Assembly (NCBI RefSeq): GCF_905475395.1
Contig: NC_058339.1
Span: forward strand, 79,326,520-79,390,519
Direction: 5' to 3'
Source: Chrysoperla carnea
Taxonomy: Eukaryota > Arthropoda > Insecta > Neuroptera > Chrysopidae
DNA: 64,000 bases
Shown here: positions 23,156-34,774 of the stretch, piece by piece
How positions within the stretch are numbered: the first letter of the stretch is position 1
Layout of the letters: every line of letters starts with the position of its first letter
Notes under the pieces: generated by a model
Databases searched by the model: none
The model's input: the letters and a program-made list of their open reading frames with translations, nothing else
What the model was told of the DNA's origin: nothing
Made by a program: the position numbers and the translations under genes

Positions 23156-23686
23156 GGTTAGGTTAGGTAAGAGTGGCTATCCTGGGGTGGGACACACTTA
23201 GACTATATGGTCCGTTGTGATACCGAAAAAGGGTTGGCCCATCCCCGGCCACTACTACATGAACCATTTGAAGCTGTTTTACAACAGCAGGAGAGCTTTG
23301 ACGTCGACGGACTCCAGGTCGGAGAAATTGTCAAAGAAAGGCTGGCTCAAGTAAGTCCATCTCCTCATGACAAGAGCTGGGCAGTGACAAAGAAGATGAG
23401 ACATTGTCTCTTCCTAATCACCACTGTGACAGCTCCTGCAGTAGTCGTGATACACTGCCAGGCCCAGGCGTTAAGCATGCCTGCCGCTCAACCAGTAAGA
23501 TCTTCGGAACGCCTTCGATTGTACTCAGACCATATCTGTCTTGTAGTACCACAAGTACGTTCCTCCCCCCATCTAAGATTGGCTTTTTCTAAGATATCCT
23601 CTTTGAAGAGCAACTTGCAACTTCGCAAATGGCACTCCCGGATATTTATTGATGCTTGTGTCCGGCAGCATTTGCCATTTCTGGCA
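23156..23686 (-). mobile_element. 5'-truncated LINE, C-terminal ORF2 fragment plus 3' tail
   Basis: On the minus strand, broken frames read as the C-terminal end of a Jockey/I/R1-type ORF2: ANLRWGEERTCGTTRQIW, then RLGLAVYHDYCRSC and HLLCHCPAL, the Cys/His finger (C-x2-C ... H-x4-C) that follows the reverse transcriptase in these LINEs, with stops and frame changes. The 3' end (GGTATCACAACGGACC ... ACCTAACCTAACC) is at 23156-23225. TAAGTATGCGCTTA (23142-23155) and TAAGTATGTGCTTA (23687-23700) flank it as a 13/14 target duplication. It is more GC-rich than its surroundings. The plus-strand open frame across it is an antisense shadow. Confidence 0.85.
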
Positions 23687-23700
23687 TAAGTATGTGCTTA

Positions 23701-24147
23701 AGTCAGTTATAAATACTGTTAACGCAATTTTTAGGCTAAACATTTCTGATTTACTCCACTCTAAACCAAAATTTGGGCCCCACTTGGACGAAAAGCTGGT
23801 TATGCCAGCTTGAAAAAAGAAATTGATTTCAAAAAATTTTAGTATAATAGTATATTTTGTAACGCTTAGAAATTTGATGATACTAGCCAAATTTGAGTAT
23901 AGGTGTCTTCCGACTCCATAAGTTTCTAGTCACAGTAGCTTTAAAAAAATAAATATACATGACCTTTTCTACCTTGGTTTTATAAGAAGGATTTGCAAAT
24001 CTTACTCATAAGCTGTAATGTACTTTTAATGAGGGATATTCTTACACATCGATTATTGCATCAATAAATTATCGATATTTTTTCTTTAAACAAAACAATA
24101 ATTGTAATTATTTATGTAATGAAAAGTCAATAAGACTTAGAATATAA
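23701..24147. other. Short gap with a family-A fragment
   Basis: About 23836-23908 (GTATATTTTGTAACGCTTAG, GAGTATAGGTGTC) matches the 5' section of repeat family A. No gene. Confidence 0.4.
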
Positions 24148-24831
24148 GGGGTTTTCCATTAAGAATGGTAGAACTTTAAACAAATTGTGTATGGGAAATC
24201 ATAAGAATTGATGAAGTATTCATGAAACATTTTATGGAAATTTAATCTCAGGTAGATGGAAACTGTAGACTCACAAAACGACTTGTTATTGGTTGTGACG
24301 TATTAACACTCGTTGAGGGTGAAAGCCAATCGGAATCCTATGCTAAATTCACATTTTTCGACTTGTTTCTATGGAAAATAACGTTATAATATAGTGAAAG
24401 CAAGAGACAAATCATTTATCATTCTGCATGTTATTTTATCATTTCTTTATTTGAATTTATAGTTTAGAAAAATTATTTTCAATAGTAAAGTTACATGAAA
24501 ATTCAATATTTCTTACCTAAACTTTCCAAATAAAAAAATTAAAAAACATACTAATTTTCTATTGTTACTTTCTAACAAAGACCATGAGATCGCCGAAATA
24601 TTTCATGAATCGTTATCATTTTCCTATAACTTTTTAGGTATGCTTGGCTTTAAAATGAGCCCGATTCCATTTTCGGTTATCAGACAATGAAGAAAATGGC
24701 TATAATCAAACAAAACACGAAAGTTTAATCGAGTGACATGAAATATTTTTTCAATCAAAAATAAATTTTATCTCATCCACAAATTGTTCAAATAAAGTCT
24801 AAAATCCTATCATTCTTAATGAAAGGCCCTT
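24148..24831. mobile_element. MITE family H, copy 1, with ~22-bp terminal inverted repeats
   Basis: The left end AGGGGTTTTCCATTAAGAAT and the reverse complement of the right end AGGGCCTTTCATTAAGAATG match; subterminal CAAATTGTG / CACAAATTG also pair. The middle (24290-24510; GTTGAGG, AATCGGAAT, TGTTATTTTATCATTTCT, GAATTTATAGTTTAGAAAA) recurs at 48540-48775. The target duplication could not be read with certainty. Confidence 0.7.
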
Positions 24832-25078
24832 CAATTAGCAGGAAAAATGATGAAACTGCGAATGATAATCTAATAAAACAATAACATATTAGGCCAAGGT
24901 ATTTTCGTACGTTAATAAAGGCATTGTGTATGGTGTTATTTGAAAATTATAATATTTATAATTATTAAATAAGATGAAAAATAAATATTAATAAAAAAAA
25001 AAGTTAGTTATTAGATATTAAATGTGATTGATAGAAATAAGATGATCTCATGTACACGATATCAACTTTCAATTAATT

Positions 25079-25335
25079 ATTATACCCTGTATATAGAAAT
25101 ATACTCGGATATCAAGGTATACCAATTTTAGTCCGAAGTTTGTAACGCTTAAAAATATTGATGATATGAAAAAAATTTTGGAAGCCATTGGGTGCGTAGT
25201 CAAAAACAAAAATTGAAATTTTTATATCGTGCTTAGGGCGTAAAAATGAGTTTGAGTTCGTAAATGAGCAATATAAGTCAGTTCCTTTTAAAAGAATAAA
25301 CCACTTCTGTTTGAAATATTTTTTCCTAAGTGCGT
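25079..25335 (+). mobile_element. DINE-like dispersed repeat, copy A6 (3' truncated)
   Basis: Begins TTATACCCTGTATATAG, followed by CGAAGTTTGTAACGCTTAAA, GAGTTCGTAAATGAGCAATA and TTTGAAATATTTTTTCCTAAG. The GTCY tract is missing (deletion) and the terminal hairpin is absent. Confidence 0.75.
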
Positions 25336-26130
25336 GTTTCTAGCTGAAAATAAACAAAAAAAAGTTCGTATAAACATATTTCCAAAAATAATTTATGACC
25401 GGATTATTGGAGTTTGTTTGTTCGGGTTATTCTCAACCGATTGAGCTAAAATTGCATGTGACGTCAGATATTGCGGATTTGATTTTTTTTTGCACTCCCA
25501 TGATATAGGTATCAAATGAAAGAGTTTGATGAAAAGAATATGAATAACATACAAGCTTTAATTGTACTAAAAAGTAGAAAATTATTTCTATGAGTCACTC
25601 ATGACCATTTTTCAAAACTTGGGGCGGTCCGAATAATCCGTAATATGTTTAATTGAGCATCTCAAGTTTTTTTTAAATGTTCATGTATGAGTAATAAAAA
25701 TAATTGTTTTCTTCTCTTTAGTACAAAAAAGTATCCTTGTCCTTTTAAAAATATCGAATAGTTTTGACTTAGATCGATATCTTAGACTATAACCAGGTAC
25801 TTAATTTTTCTTATTTTATTTTATAAAAAAATTAAATCCAGATAAAACGTTACTTAATAAAATAATTAATTTAATTTTAATGTACTCACTGTATGTGTAT
25901 GCACCTAAGTAAGTAAGATATGTTATCAAAAAAACAAATGTGATAATTAATCATATTTTATGAATATAATTAATGTAATTAATTCGTATAAATAATGATA
26001 TAGTAAATGTAATTAACGTATTAAAACAAGGAAATAAAATATTAGATATTAATTTTATACAGGTTGTATCGTAAGTCACTACAAAACTATGCAAAGTAAA
26101 TTTCAAAATTTTTATTATGAAAACTAATTT
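25336..26130. other. Non-genic AT-rich stretch
   Basis: No gene or defined repeat. Confidence 0.4.
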
Positions 26131-26697
26131 TTATACCATGTATATATGAAATATACATAGTATATTAAGTTTAGTCCCAAGTTTGTAACGCTTAAAAATA
26201 ATGATGCTTGGAAAAAAATTTTGTCGTAGGTGTTCATAAAATCACCAAATTAGTCCATTTCCGGTTGTCCGTCCGTCCGTCCGTCCGTCTGTGGACACGA
26301 TAACCCAAAAACGAAAAAAGATATCGAGCTGAAATTTTTACAGCGTACTCAGGACGTAAAAAGTGAGGTCAAGTTCGTAAATGAGCATCATAGGTCAATT
26401 GGGTCTTGGGTCCGTAGGACCCATCTTGTAAACCGTTAGAGATAGAACAAAAGTTTAAATGTAAAATGTTCCTTATCAAAAATTAAAAAACTTTTGTTTG
26501 AAACATTTTTTTCGTAAACATCACTGTTTACCCGTGAGGGCGCCAATTAGGCGGAAATTTTATAATATGTACTATACTTGATTATCAATTATGTATGTGT
26601 CACATGTTTGTATGTGTAATGTGATAAAGAAATCAACACTGACTATGCATGGTATTTCAACAATTAACTCAGTCAATTTTTTGTTTTCACTTGTTGA
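26131..26697 (+). mobile_element. DINE-like dispersed repeat, copy A7 (best plus-strand reference)
   Basis: Full structure in order: TTATACCATGTATATATGAA; TAGTCCCAAGTTTGTAACGC; AATCACCAAATTAGTCCATT; the core GTCCGTCCGTCCGTCCGTCT (from about 26270); AACCCAAAAACGAAAAAAG; CTCAGGACGTAAAAAGTGAG; GGGTCCGTAGGACCCATC (a GGGTCC/GGACCC palindrome); CACTGTTTACCCGTGAGGGC; CAACAATTAACTCAGTCAAT; TTTTCACTTGT end. The 3' hairpin about 10 bases before the end is the Helitron-like feature. Confidence 0.85.
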
Positions 26698-27075
26698 TAC
26701 TTATAATACCTTTTTCTATCGCAACACATTATAACACATAACATGACTGTACACATCAATTACGTATTTTCATTATTTTACTCGATATCTCAGAAATTTG
26801 TATTGATTTTTGTATTTTTTTGAATCAAAATCACTCTGACTTTCAAATCGACAAAATGAATCCACCAATTTTTTCCATTTCATTAATGATCGAGTTAAGC
26901 CTACTCTTTCTGTACATTTGAAAACCTTTTATTTATTTGCGATTTTCGATTTGCACTCAAATATTCATCAAATAAGTTAGATTTACAAATTTTTTAAATC
27001 CGAAATCCAGGACTCGAATGATTTATCTTTTAATAATATTAATTATTTTTTTGGACATTTTACATTAAAAGGTTT
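26698..27075. other. Short non-genic gap
   Basis: AT-rich; nothing recognised. Confidence 0.35.
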
Positions 27076-27400
27076 GACACTTACACCTACAAAGATTTAT
27101 TTTTTTGCAATTTAACAAAAATTAAATTAATTTAATACAATATATTAAGTACAGTCAAACCTAGGTGAGTGGGACCTGGATCAGCGAGAAAACTTTACAA
27201 ATGAGAGTAGTTACAAGGCCCCGTCATTTTAAAGATTTGACACTTACACCTACAAAGATTAATTTTTTGCAATTTAACAAAAATTAAATTAATTTAATAC
27301 AATATATTAAGTACAGTCAAACCTGGGTGAGTGGGACCTGGATCAGCGAGAAAACTTTACAAATGAGAGTAGTTACAAGGCCCCGTCATTTTAACCCTCT
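27076..27400 (+). repeat. 163-bp tandem duplication, two copies
   Basis: Copy 1 (27076-27238) and copy 2 (27239-27400) both read GACACTTACACCTACAAAGA ... AGGCCCCGTCATTTTAA and differ at only a few positions. The unit joins about 75 bases of flank to the first ~90 bases of the pogo-like element that continues from copy 2. Confidence 0.9.
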
Positions 27401-28039
27401 AAAATCTTTATCATTGAGAAACAAGAACCTTTATAAGAGAAAGACGTTTTTTCTCTATTTTTCCATGTGAGCCTCTATAACCGAGACTGCTACTCTGCTG
27501 CACCACTATAAACAATAAGTACCTACTGTATTTAGCACCTGATTCGTCAATTTCGTGGAACTTACTTTGTTTTTGTCTAAAACCTCTAAGGTACCTGAGA
27601 TAAATAAGGTCAAGAGGATAATAAGGCCTACATTTACAATTTCATGGTATAACAATGTCATCACACTGCCTTATGGTCCGATTTGATGAAGCAACACGTA
27701 ACCGTGCATTTTTATAATTTTTCGTCCTAAGGAACGGTAAGTTTTTTTATTTTAACCTAGAGTTGGTTTTTTTTTGTATTCATATTTTTACTATACTGCG
27801 GGGCTATAAAAAGGCCCAAGGAAAATGTTTTAAAAATTAAAATATTTCTAAAAGTTTCAACTTTTGTAGCCTTTAATTTTCATTGCACTACCACAAAATG
27901 TACAAATTATGCAGGAAGGTATATTTTGTCTCCCTAATTCTAATTATTTGCTTTTTATATAGCATTGTTAATTTAGCTGAACCTTAAATGCCGAAGATAC
28001 CTGCGGTCCCTTGAACTTTCGCTTATTCAAGTTCGACTG
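27314..28039. mobile_element. 726-bp non-autonomous pogo/Tc1-mariner-like element
   Basis: The left end CAGTCAAACCTGGGTGAGTG and the reverse complement of the right end CAGTCGAACTTGAATAAGCG form imperfect terminal repeats of CAGTCRAACYTGRRTRAGYG type. TA lies directly outside each end (27312-27313 and 28040-28041), as expected for the TA-duplicating Tc1/mariner/pogo group. CAGT-starting ends are typical of pogo/Tigger elements. No transposase remnant was found inside. Confidence 0.8.
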
Positions 28040-28522
28040 TACCTATATAAAAAGATTAATGATATTTAAATATATTTAACAAATTTTTAAATACAGAATG
28101 TTTTTAGTTTATAAACCTTTGGAATTTTCGAATATATATAAAAAAAAACCATATAAGTATGAAGTATTAAATACCTACACCAAAATAATGGGTAACATCC
28201 GTAAAAAAAAAAAAAAAATTAAAATTGATTATCCATTTTTATATAATATGGTTACAAGTTTAACTTCATGGAACCGTACGTGTGTACACGCGTATATTTA
28301 CAAATTTTTATTTGTAAATATAATTAATTATTATGCCATCTTTTTACAAGTAATACACACCAGCCTAAAAAAATTGAGTCATCCTTAAAATGTTATTAAT
28401 AGATAAATGCAACGAACATTTCTGGTGTGGATGTTAAAGAAAATACTTTTCTGGTGGAAACGACCTGAGTTGCAAATGTCAAACTTTTTTGCTGCGTAAT
28501 GCTAAATCGATTTGCCGATCCT
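28040..28522. other. Gap before the 316-bp array
   Basis: No gene: the 96-codon frame here is a low-complexity Lys/Ile/Tyr string over A/T runs. GTACACGCGT lies near 28283. Confidence 0.35.
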
Positions 28523-30771
28523 TACATCGAAATTTTATCCAATTTTGATCAACAAAGTATGTAATCCTACTAAATTTGGGCCATACTTTTCAAATTTTTG
28601 GTCAAAATTAACCTAGCACTAATAGGTTTCAAGAATGTGGAGGTTTGGTTTCGGCATTAAGCTCATAAGTGATAACTAGCGAAAAACTGACATCACAGCT
28701 GAAAAGAATGACTCAAAATTAGTGGGTTTCAAAAAAAATTCCAATAAGATCGGATCAAAATTGCCTGTGTTATTAAAAAAATCGAATTTTTGAACTTGAT
28801 GACGTCATCAAAATTCAAAATATTTAATTTTGCTCTATTACATCGAAATTTTATCCAATTTTGATCAACAAAGTATGTAATCCTACTAAATTTGGGCCAT
28901 ACTTTTCAATTTTTTATTCAAAATTAACCTAGCACTAATTGGTTTCAAGAATGTGGAGGTCTGGTTTCGGAATTACGCACATAAGTGATAACTAGCGAAA
29001 AACTGACATCACAGCTGAAAAGAATGACCCAAAATTAGTGGGTTTCAAAAAAAATTCCAATAAGATCGGATCAAAATTGCCTGTGTTATTAAAAAAATTG
29101 AATTTTTGAACTTGATGACGTCATCAAAATTCAAAATATTTAATTTTGCTCTATTACATCGAAACTTTTTCCAATTTTGATCAACAAAGTATGTAATCCT
29201 ACTAAATTTGGGCCATACTTTTCAAATTTTTGGTCAAAATTAACCTAGCACTTATAGGTTTCAAGAATGTGGAGGTCTAGTTTCGGAATTACGCACATAA
29301 GTGATAACTACCGAAAAGCTGACATCACAGCTGAAAAGAATGACCCAAAATTAGTGGGTTTCAAAAAAAATTCCAATAAGATCGGATCAGAATTGCCTGT
29401 GTTGTTAAAAAATCGAATTTTTGAACTGTATGACGTCATCAAAATTCAAAATATTTAATTTTGCTCTATTACATCGAAATTTTGTCCAATTTTGATCAAC
29501 AAAGTATGTAATCCTACTAAATTTGGGCCATACTTTTCAAATTTTTGGTCAAAATTAACCTAGCACTAATAGGTTTCAAGAATGTGGAGGTCTGGTTTCG
29601 GAATTACGCACATAAGTGATAACTAGCGAAAAACTGACATCACAGCTGAAAAGAATGACCCAAAATTAGTGAGTTTCAAAAAAAATTCCAATAAGATCGG
29701 ATCAAAATTGCCTGTGTTATTTCAAAAAATCGAATTTTTGAACTTGATGACGTCATCAAAATTCAAAATATTTAATTTTTCTCTATTAAATCGAAATTTT
29801 ATCCAATTTTGATCAACAAAGTATGTAATCCTACTAAATTTGGGCCATACTTTTCAAATTTTTGGTCAAAATTAACCTAGCACTAATAGGTTTCAAGAAT
29901 GTGGAGGTTTGGTTTCGGCATTAAGCTCATAAGTGATAACTAGCGAAAAACTGACATCACAGCTGAAAAGAATGACTCAAAATTAGTGGGTTTCAAAAAA
30001 AATTCCAATAAGATCGGATCAAAATTGCCTGTGTTATTAAAAAAATCGAATTTTTGAACTTGATGACGTCATCAAAATTCAAAATATTTAATTTTGCTCT
30101 ATTACATCGAAATTTTATCCAATTTTGATCAACAAAGTATGTAATCCTACTAAATTTGGGCCATACTTTTCAATTTTTTATTCAAAATTAACCTAGCACT
30201 AATTGGTTTCAAGAATGTGGAGGTCTGGTTTCGGAATTACGCACATAAGTGATAACTAGCGAAAAACTGACATCACAGCTGAAAAGAATGACCCAAAATT
30301 AGTGGGTTTCAAAAAAAATTCCAATAAGATCGGATCAGAATTGCCTGTGTTGTTAAAAAAATCGAATTTTTGAACTTGATGACGTCATCAAAATTCAAAA
30401 TATTTAATTTTGCTCTATTACATCGAAATTTTATCCAATTTTGATCAACAAAGTATGTAATCCTACTAAATTTGGGCCATACTTTTCAAATTTTTGGTCA
30501 AAATTAACCTAGCACTAATAGGTTTCAAGAATGTGGAGGTCTGGTTTCGGAATTACGCACATAAGTGATAACTAGCGAAAAACTGACATCACAGCTGAAA
30601 AGAATGACCCAAAATTAGTGGGTTTCAAAAAAAATTCCAATAAGATCGGATCAAAATTGCCTGTGTTATTTTAAAAAATCGAATTTTTGAACTTGATGAC
30701 GTCATCAAAATTCAAAATATTTAATTTTGCTCTATCACATCGAAATTTTATCCAATTTTGATAAACAAAGT
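28523..30771. repeat. 316-bp satellite-like array, seven full copies and a partial
   Basis: TACATCGAAA recurs (with small changes) at 28523, 28839, 29155, 29470, 29787, 30103, 30419 and 30736, giving spacings of 315-317 bases. Every unit has the 16-base palindrome TTGATGACGTCATCAA or a one-arm variant, containing the full TGACGTCA. Variant bases show a higher-order pattern: copies 1 and 5 share GGAGGTTTGG and CGGCATTAAGCTCAT; copies 2 and 6 share CAATTTTTTATTCAAAA and CTAATTGG; copies 4 and 7 share TGTTATTTYAAAAAATCG. Copy 6 ends with copy-3 variants (GATCAGAATTGCCTGTGTTG). No coding sequence. Confidence 0.92.
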
Positions 30772-32061
30772 AATACATATAGCATTGCATTTCCTCAGAA
30801 ATTCTCTTCTATACGTGCTAGAAAGTCGGGGATTTCTCCAGTAGAAAGAATACTTTGAATAATTTCAAAAATCTCATCGCAGCCGCACGTAAAATCGAAG
30901 AAACATTCCCAAAATTACGATTTTCTGTTGTGTACATGTCTGAAGGATAGACTATTAACCATTCGACTCGGAATAAAGTTAAATTAACAGATTAGTTCTA
31001 AAAATTGTATTACCCACTTAGCAACTCCCCGGAAAATCAAAAAAAAAAACCCAAAATTAGATTGTTCAGTTCTAGAATTTACCGACTAGTAGAAAACCCT
31101 GATTATACTAGCCCAAACTTAATAACGTTCAGTTTTTCATATCATGCGTGTACAACGAACAAGAACAACAAAAAATTATAACAAACACTCGTTGAATTTA
31201 ATTGAACCTTGACCCAATATTGACCTATTTGATCTTTATAATATCTCAGACCTCAGAACCCAGGTACATATACATTATTACATACCTATGTATAGTAATT
31301 ATTATACCCACTAATAAAAAATGAATTATTGTTTGAATAAATACATTTTTGTATTGTCTGTACAATAAAATCATAATTATCATAATTGGTAATAATATGA
31401 AATATTTAATACATTTTATAAAACAATTATGTAAATAGTTTATGTACAGGGACGGATTAAGTATGGGTCAATCACGATCATGGCCTCCACATGTGATTTG
31501 AAGATTCCAGATATCGTGTAATTCCTTCCGACTCTCGGTATCAACATAAATCCTCCGCAGTTCTGACAGTAGAACCAACTTTTTTATTAAGTTGAGTCAC
31601 TGAAATTTTTCCTAATCAAATCTTCTTATACATAATTACTGGTTGTACCCTACCACGCTTCGCAGTGGCACATTATGGTTGAATGGAAATAGATGAGAAA
31701 ATTAGCAGCTAGTAAATTATATAAAATTTCATTTTCCCATAATTGGCCTCAGGAAATCAAAATTCTTAAACCGACCATGTTTATTTATATTTTTATAAAA
31801 AAAAAATAAAAATAAAAATAAAAAAAATTATATAATTGCAGGATATTTAAAAGATGTACAGAATACCTGTAGTCCAAACGCTAACAACATGGATTTGGTA
31901 ATCATTAAATTACACTTTGATAGTTATATATAAAGATACCTTTTGCAGGGCACGAAGCGACCATCACACAACAAACGAGAGTCTGCAAAAATGGGGAACA
32001 CAACATTTAGGAATTCCTGGTAAATATTACTTATCATTAACAAACGATCATTTTATTAGAT
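30772..32061. other. Repeat-derived stretch without a gene
   Basis: About 30885-31060 (TACGATTTTCTGTTGTGTAC, GACTCGGAATAAAGTTAAAT, GCAACTCCCCGG) is a relative of 59690-59865. At about 31449, CAGGGACGGATTAAGTATGG looks like a hAT-type terminal end without a visible partner. GCTTCGCAGTGGCA (about 31659) is a motif common in anonymous insect repeats. Confidence 0.45.
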
Positions 32062-32553
32062 GGCGGAAACGAAAGGCTAAAAACAGTCAAAGTTCGAAAA
32101 ATGTCTTCAGATTTGAATGCGTTTTTCTACATTCGATTTGTAAGAGCGTCAGGAAATTTTGTGACCTAAATTGATTTATAAAAAATTTAAAATATGCAAT
32201 TTGCATAAATAATATTTTAAATTGACCGTAAATATATTAAATTCATAATGGGGTTAATAGTGATGAAAATGATTCCAAACTTGTTACATGAGGGTTTTTG
32301 GGGTCGCTGACCACGAATATCGCGATAGATAGGGAACCAGGTACCTCGGAGAGCAATTCTGTTGCGATATTCGTGTTCAGAGACCCCAAAAACTCCCGTG
32401 TAACAAGTTTGGAATCATTTTCATCACTATATTTATAAATCAATTTAGATCACAAAATTTCCTGACGCTCTTACAAATCGAATGTAGAAAGCCACATTCA
32501 AATCCGTCTTACTGTTCGAATTTTCGAACTCCAGTGCTTCGTTTCTGCGACTC
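32062..32553. repeat. Long inverted repeat, ~180-bp arms, with an ~80-bp insertion in the left arm
   Basis: Outer arms: 32062-32178 (CTACATTCGATTTGTAAGAG, GTCAGGAAATTTTGTGACCT) against 32432-32553 (CACAAAATTTCCTGACGCTC, TTACAAATCGAATGTAGAAA). Inner arms: 32259-32320 (GATGAAAATGATTCCAAACT, GGGTTTTTGGGGTC) against 32360-32431 (GACCCCAAAAACTCCCGTGT, AACAAGTTTGGAATCATTTT). The extra 32179-32258 has no partner on the right. The palindrome CCAGGTACCTCGG sits in the loop. Confidence 0.85.
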
Positions 32554-33771
32554 CTTTCTTAAAAAGCACTTTTTAATTTAACCCAACTAAGTGGTTTATT
32601 TTTCCTTTCCAAAAATGCTGTAGGTTTTGGCTAGATAACTAACTCTTAAACTATAATAATAATTGTTGAAATCATTAGATTATTTTTTTTCATAAGCGAT
32701 TCGTGCTGCAACTAAAATAATTATTAGTTCAAATTTCAAGATTTTTCTTAATCGACACACACGTATCAATAAAAAATATTATTGATTTTACAAACAAATA
32801 AAAACATATTAACGGAAATTCAGTTAAATTTGTTTTCCTAATACTTTTTTATACATATACATAAGGCTAATTATTCAGATAAATATACGAAAATAACTTC
32901 TTTTTTAAGATTACAAAACAAATTTTATATGGCTAAGCAACTAATTAGATAAAGTTTTAAAAAAACAGGAAGATCAAACTCCTAAAAATTACTTTTATAT
33001 TCTAATGTTTTAGATTTTTATAGTTAATTGCACGTAGACAATATTGTAGTAAAAATGTAAAATAAGTTGCCTATATTAATACATAGTTGATTTATTTCTA
33101 ATACAAATTCAAGTTCGATTATTTTTTATGTGGTTCACTTTTTATTTTATTTTTTCAGTAATGAATTTTGCAGGATTTTTTGGTCTGTGCAGGATTTCAA
33201 TGCAAAATCTTTGCGTTAAAGTAATATTAAGTATCAAACGCCTAAAATTGTAAGTTTCATCTGCAAAAATCTATCAATATAAAGTTTTTAATCTGTTTTC
33301 ATAATACATAAATTTTATAAATAACATAAGTATAAGTATAGTTCGAACTTTGATTTAAAATATCTAAATAATGACTTGTGGGCAGTAAATAATTGAACAA
33401 AATGTGGGCATTATTGTGAATAAATTATTAGATTCAAGTGTGGTTACAAATAGTTAGTTTCTGTATAAATTCAATTGTCTGAGTCAATGTACTTGCGAAC
33501 CATACCGACAAAAGAATTATTATTTTGTTATAACATAATACTTAAAATTTGAGCTCAAATCTAAGTTTTTTATAATTTAGGATTTATTTAAACAAACACC
33601 TTTCAAAGCAAATATAGGTAGTTTCAACTGAGGGTATTTTATGATAGCCTTGAATTTAAGCAGAACCTTAATCATTTACAATTAATTTTAACAGATTCAG
33701 TAGGAAATGATGTTAAATTCTATCTTTAATTCACTTTTCATTGGTTTCCTTCGAAATCTAATCGTGCACGA
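32554..33771. other. Non-genic AT-rich stretch
   Basis: No gene or defined repeat recognised. Confidence 0.4.
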
Positions 33772-34325
33772 AAATAATTTTGGTATAGGAGTTCATAAAA
33801 GCACCCAAGTCCTTTTACGATTGTCCGCCTGTCTACCTGTCTGTCTGTGAAAACGATAATTCCAAAACGAAATGGTATATCGAACTGAAATTTTTATAGC
33901 AACTCAGAACGAAAAAAGTGAGGTTCAGTTCGTAAGTGAGCAATACAGGTCAATTGGTTCTTGGATCCGTAGGAGGGTCTATCTTGTAATCCGTTAAAGA
34001 TAGAATAAAAATATTCTTTATAAAAAAATAAAAAAAAATATTTTTTCGTATTCATCACTGTTTACCCGTGAGGCCGTAAATTAGGTTAGAACAAATATAG
34101 TATGTATACATGTATTGTATTTAAGTATAGGGACATGTTTTGTATATGTGTATGTGTTTGTTTATTATGTGTATGTAAGAAAAACACTCTTATTACTTTG
34201 TGTGTAAGAGTGGCTATCTTTCTTTACTTACATGACATAAAAAAAGTAAACGATGTATGTAATCAATACTGTCTATACATAGTATTTCAAAAATTTACTC
34301 AGTTAATTGTTTATTTTCACTTGTT
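33772..34325 (+). mobile_element. DINE-like dispersed repeat, copy A8 (5' truncated)
   Basis: Starts inside the family at AATTTTGGTATAGGAGTTCA. It then has the GTCCGCCTGTCTACCTGTCT core, TTTTTATAGCAACTCAGAAC, CACTGTTTACCCGTGAGGCC and the terminal hairpin with TTTTCACTTGT. It shares with A5 the extra GTGTAAGAGTGGCTA...TTTACTTACATGA segment. Confidence 0.8.
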
Positions 34326-34658
34326 CTTTCTAAAATTAATTTTTCGAATTATTTGCTTATGACAAGGTAACAAAAAACACACTGTACATTTTCATATAAT
34401 ATAATCTACATCGATTGTGTATATACTTACATTTTTATATACTTAAAAATTCTCAATTCAATTGTCAGTTCAGAAAAACTTGAATCGCTCAATCTTGTCC
34501 ATAAATAATCGACCTCAAACGAACGAGAATAAACATTGTCTACTACGCTTAACTAACAACTACCATGCAAATACTATTGCCCTCAAAAGTACCGTCCATT
34601 AATTAAATTTTTATTGGCCATTTGGGTTGAGTCTATTCTATTTTCCATGAAATCAACT

Positions 34659-34772
34659 ATATTTTTAACCGATAGAAGTAGAACAAAAGTTTAATTGTAA
34701 AATTTTTTGTATGAAACATTTTTTTTTTAAAATCACTGTTTATCCGAGAGAGCGAAAATTAGGCTAGAAACA
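34659..34772 (+). mobile_element. DINE-like fragment, copy A9
   Basis: Only the central block remains: CCGATAGAAGTAGAACAAAA, GTATGAAACATTTTTTTTTT, CACTGTTTATCCGAGAGAGC. It abuts the TTAA MITE fragment that follows. Confidence 0.6.
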
Positions 34773-34774
34773 CA

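Noticed and set aside
23153..23172. Possible interstitial telomere repeat (GGTTAGGTTAGG)
   Set aside because: It is the 3' tail of the minus-strand LINE fragment and lies exactly inside its target duplication.
23207..23689. 160-codon plus-strand open frame
   Set aside because: It is antisense to the LINE ORF2 C-terminal fragment, and the minus strand shows the Cys/His finger motif. No independent support.
28523..30771. Regular direct repeats that could suggest a CRISPR-like array
   Set aside because: Units are 316 bases and repeat end to end without unique spacers, and the DNA is eukaryotic. It is a tandem satellite-like array.
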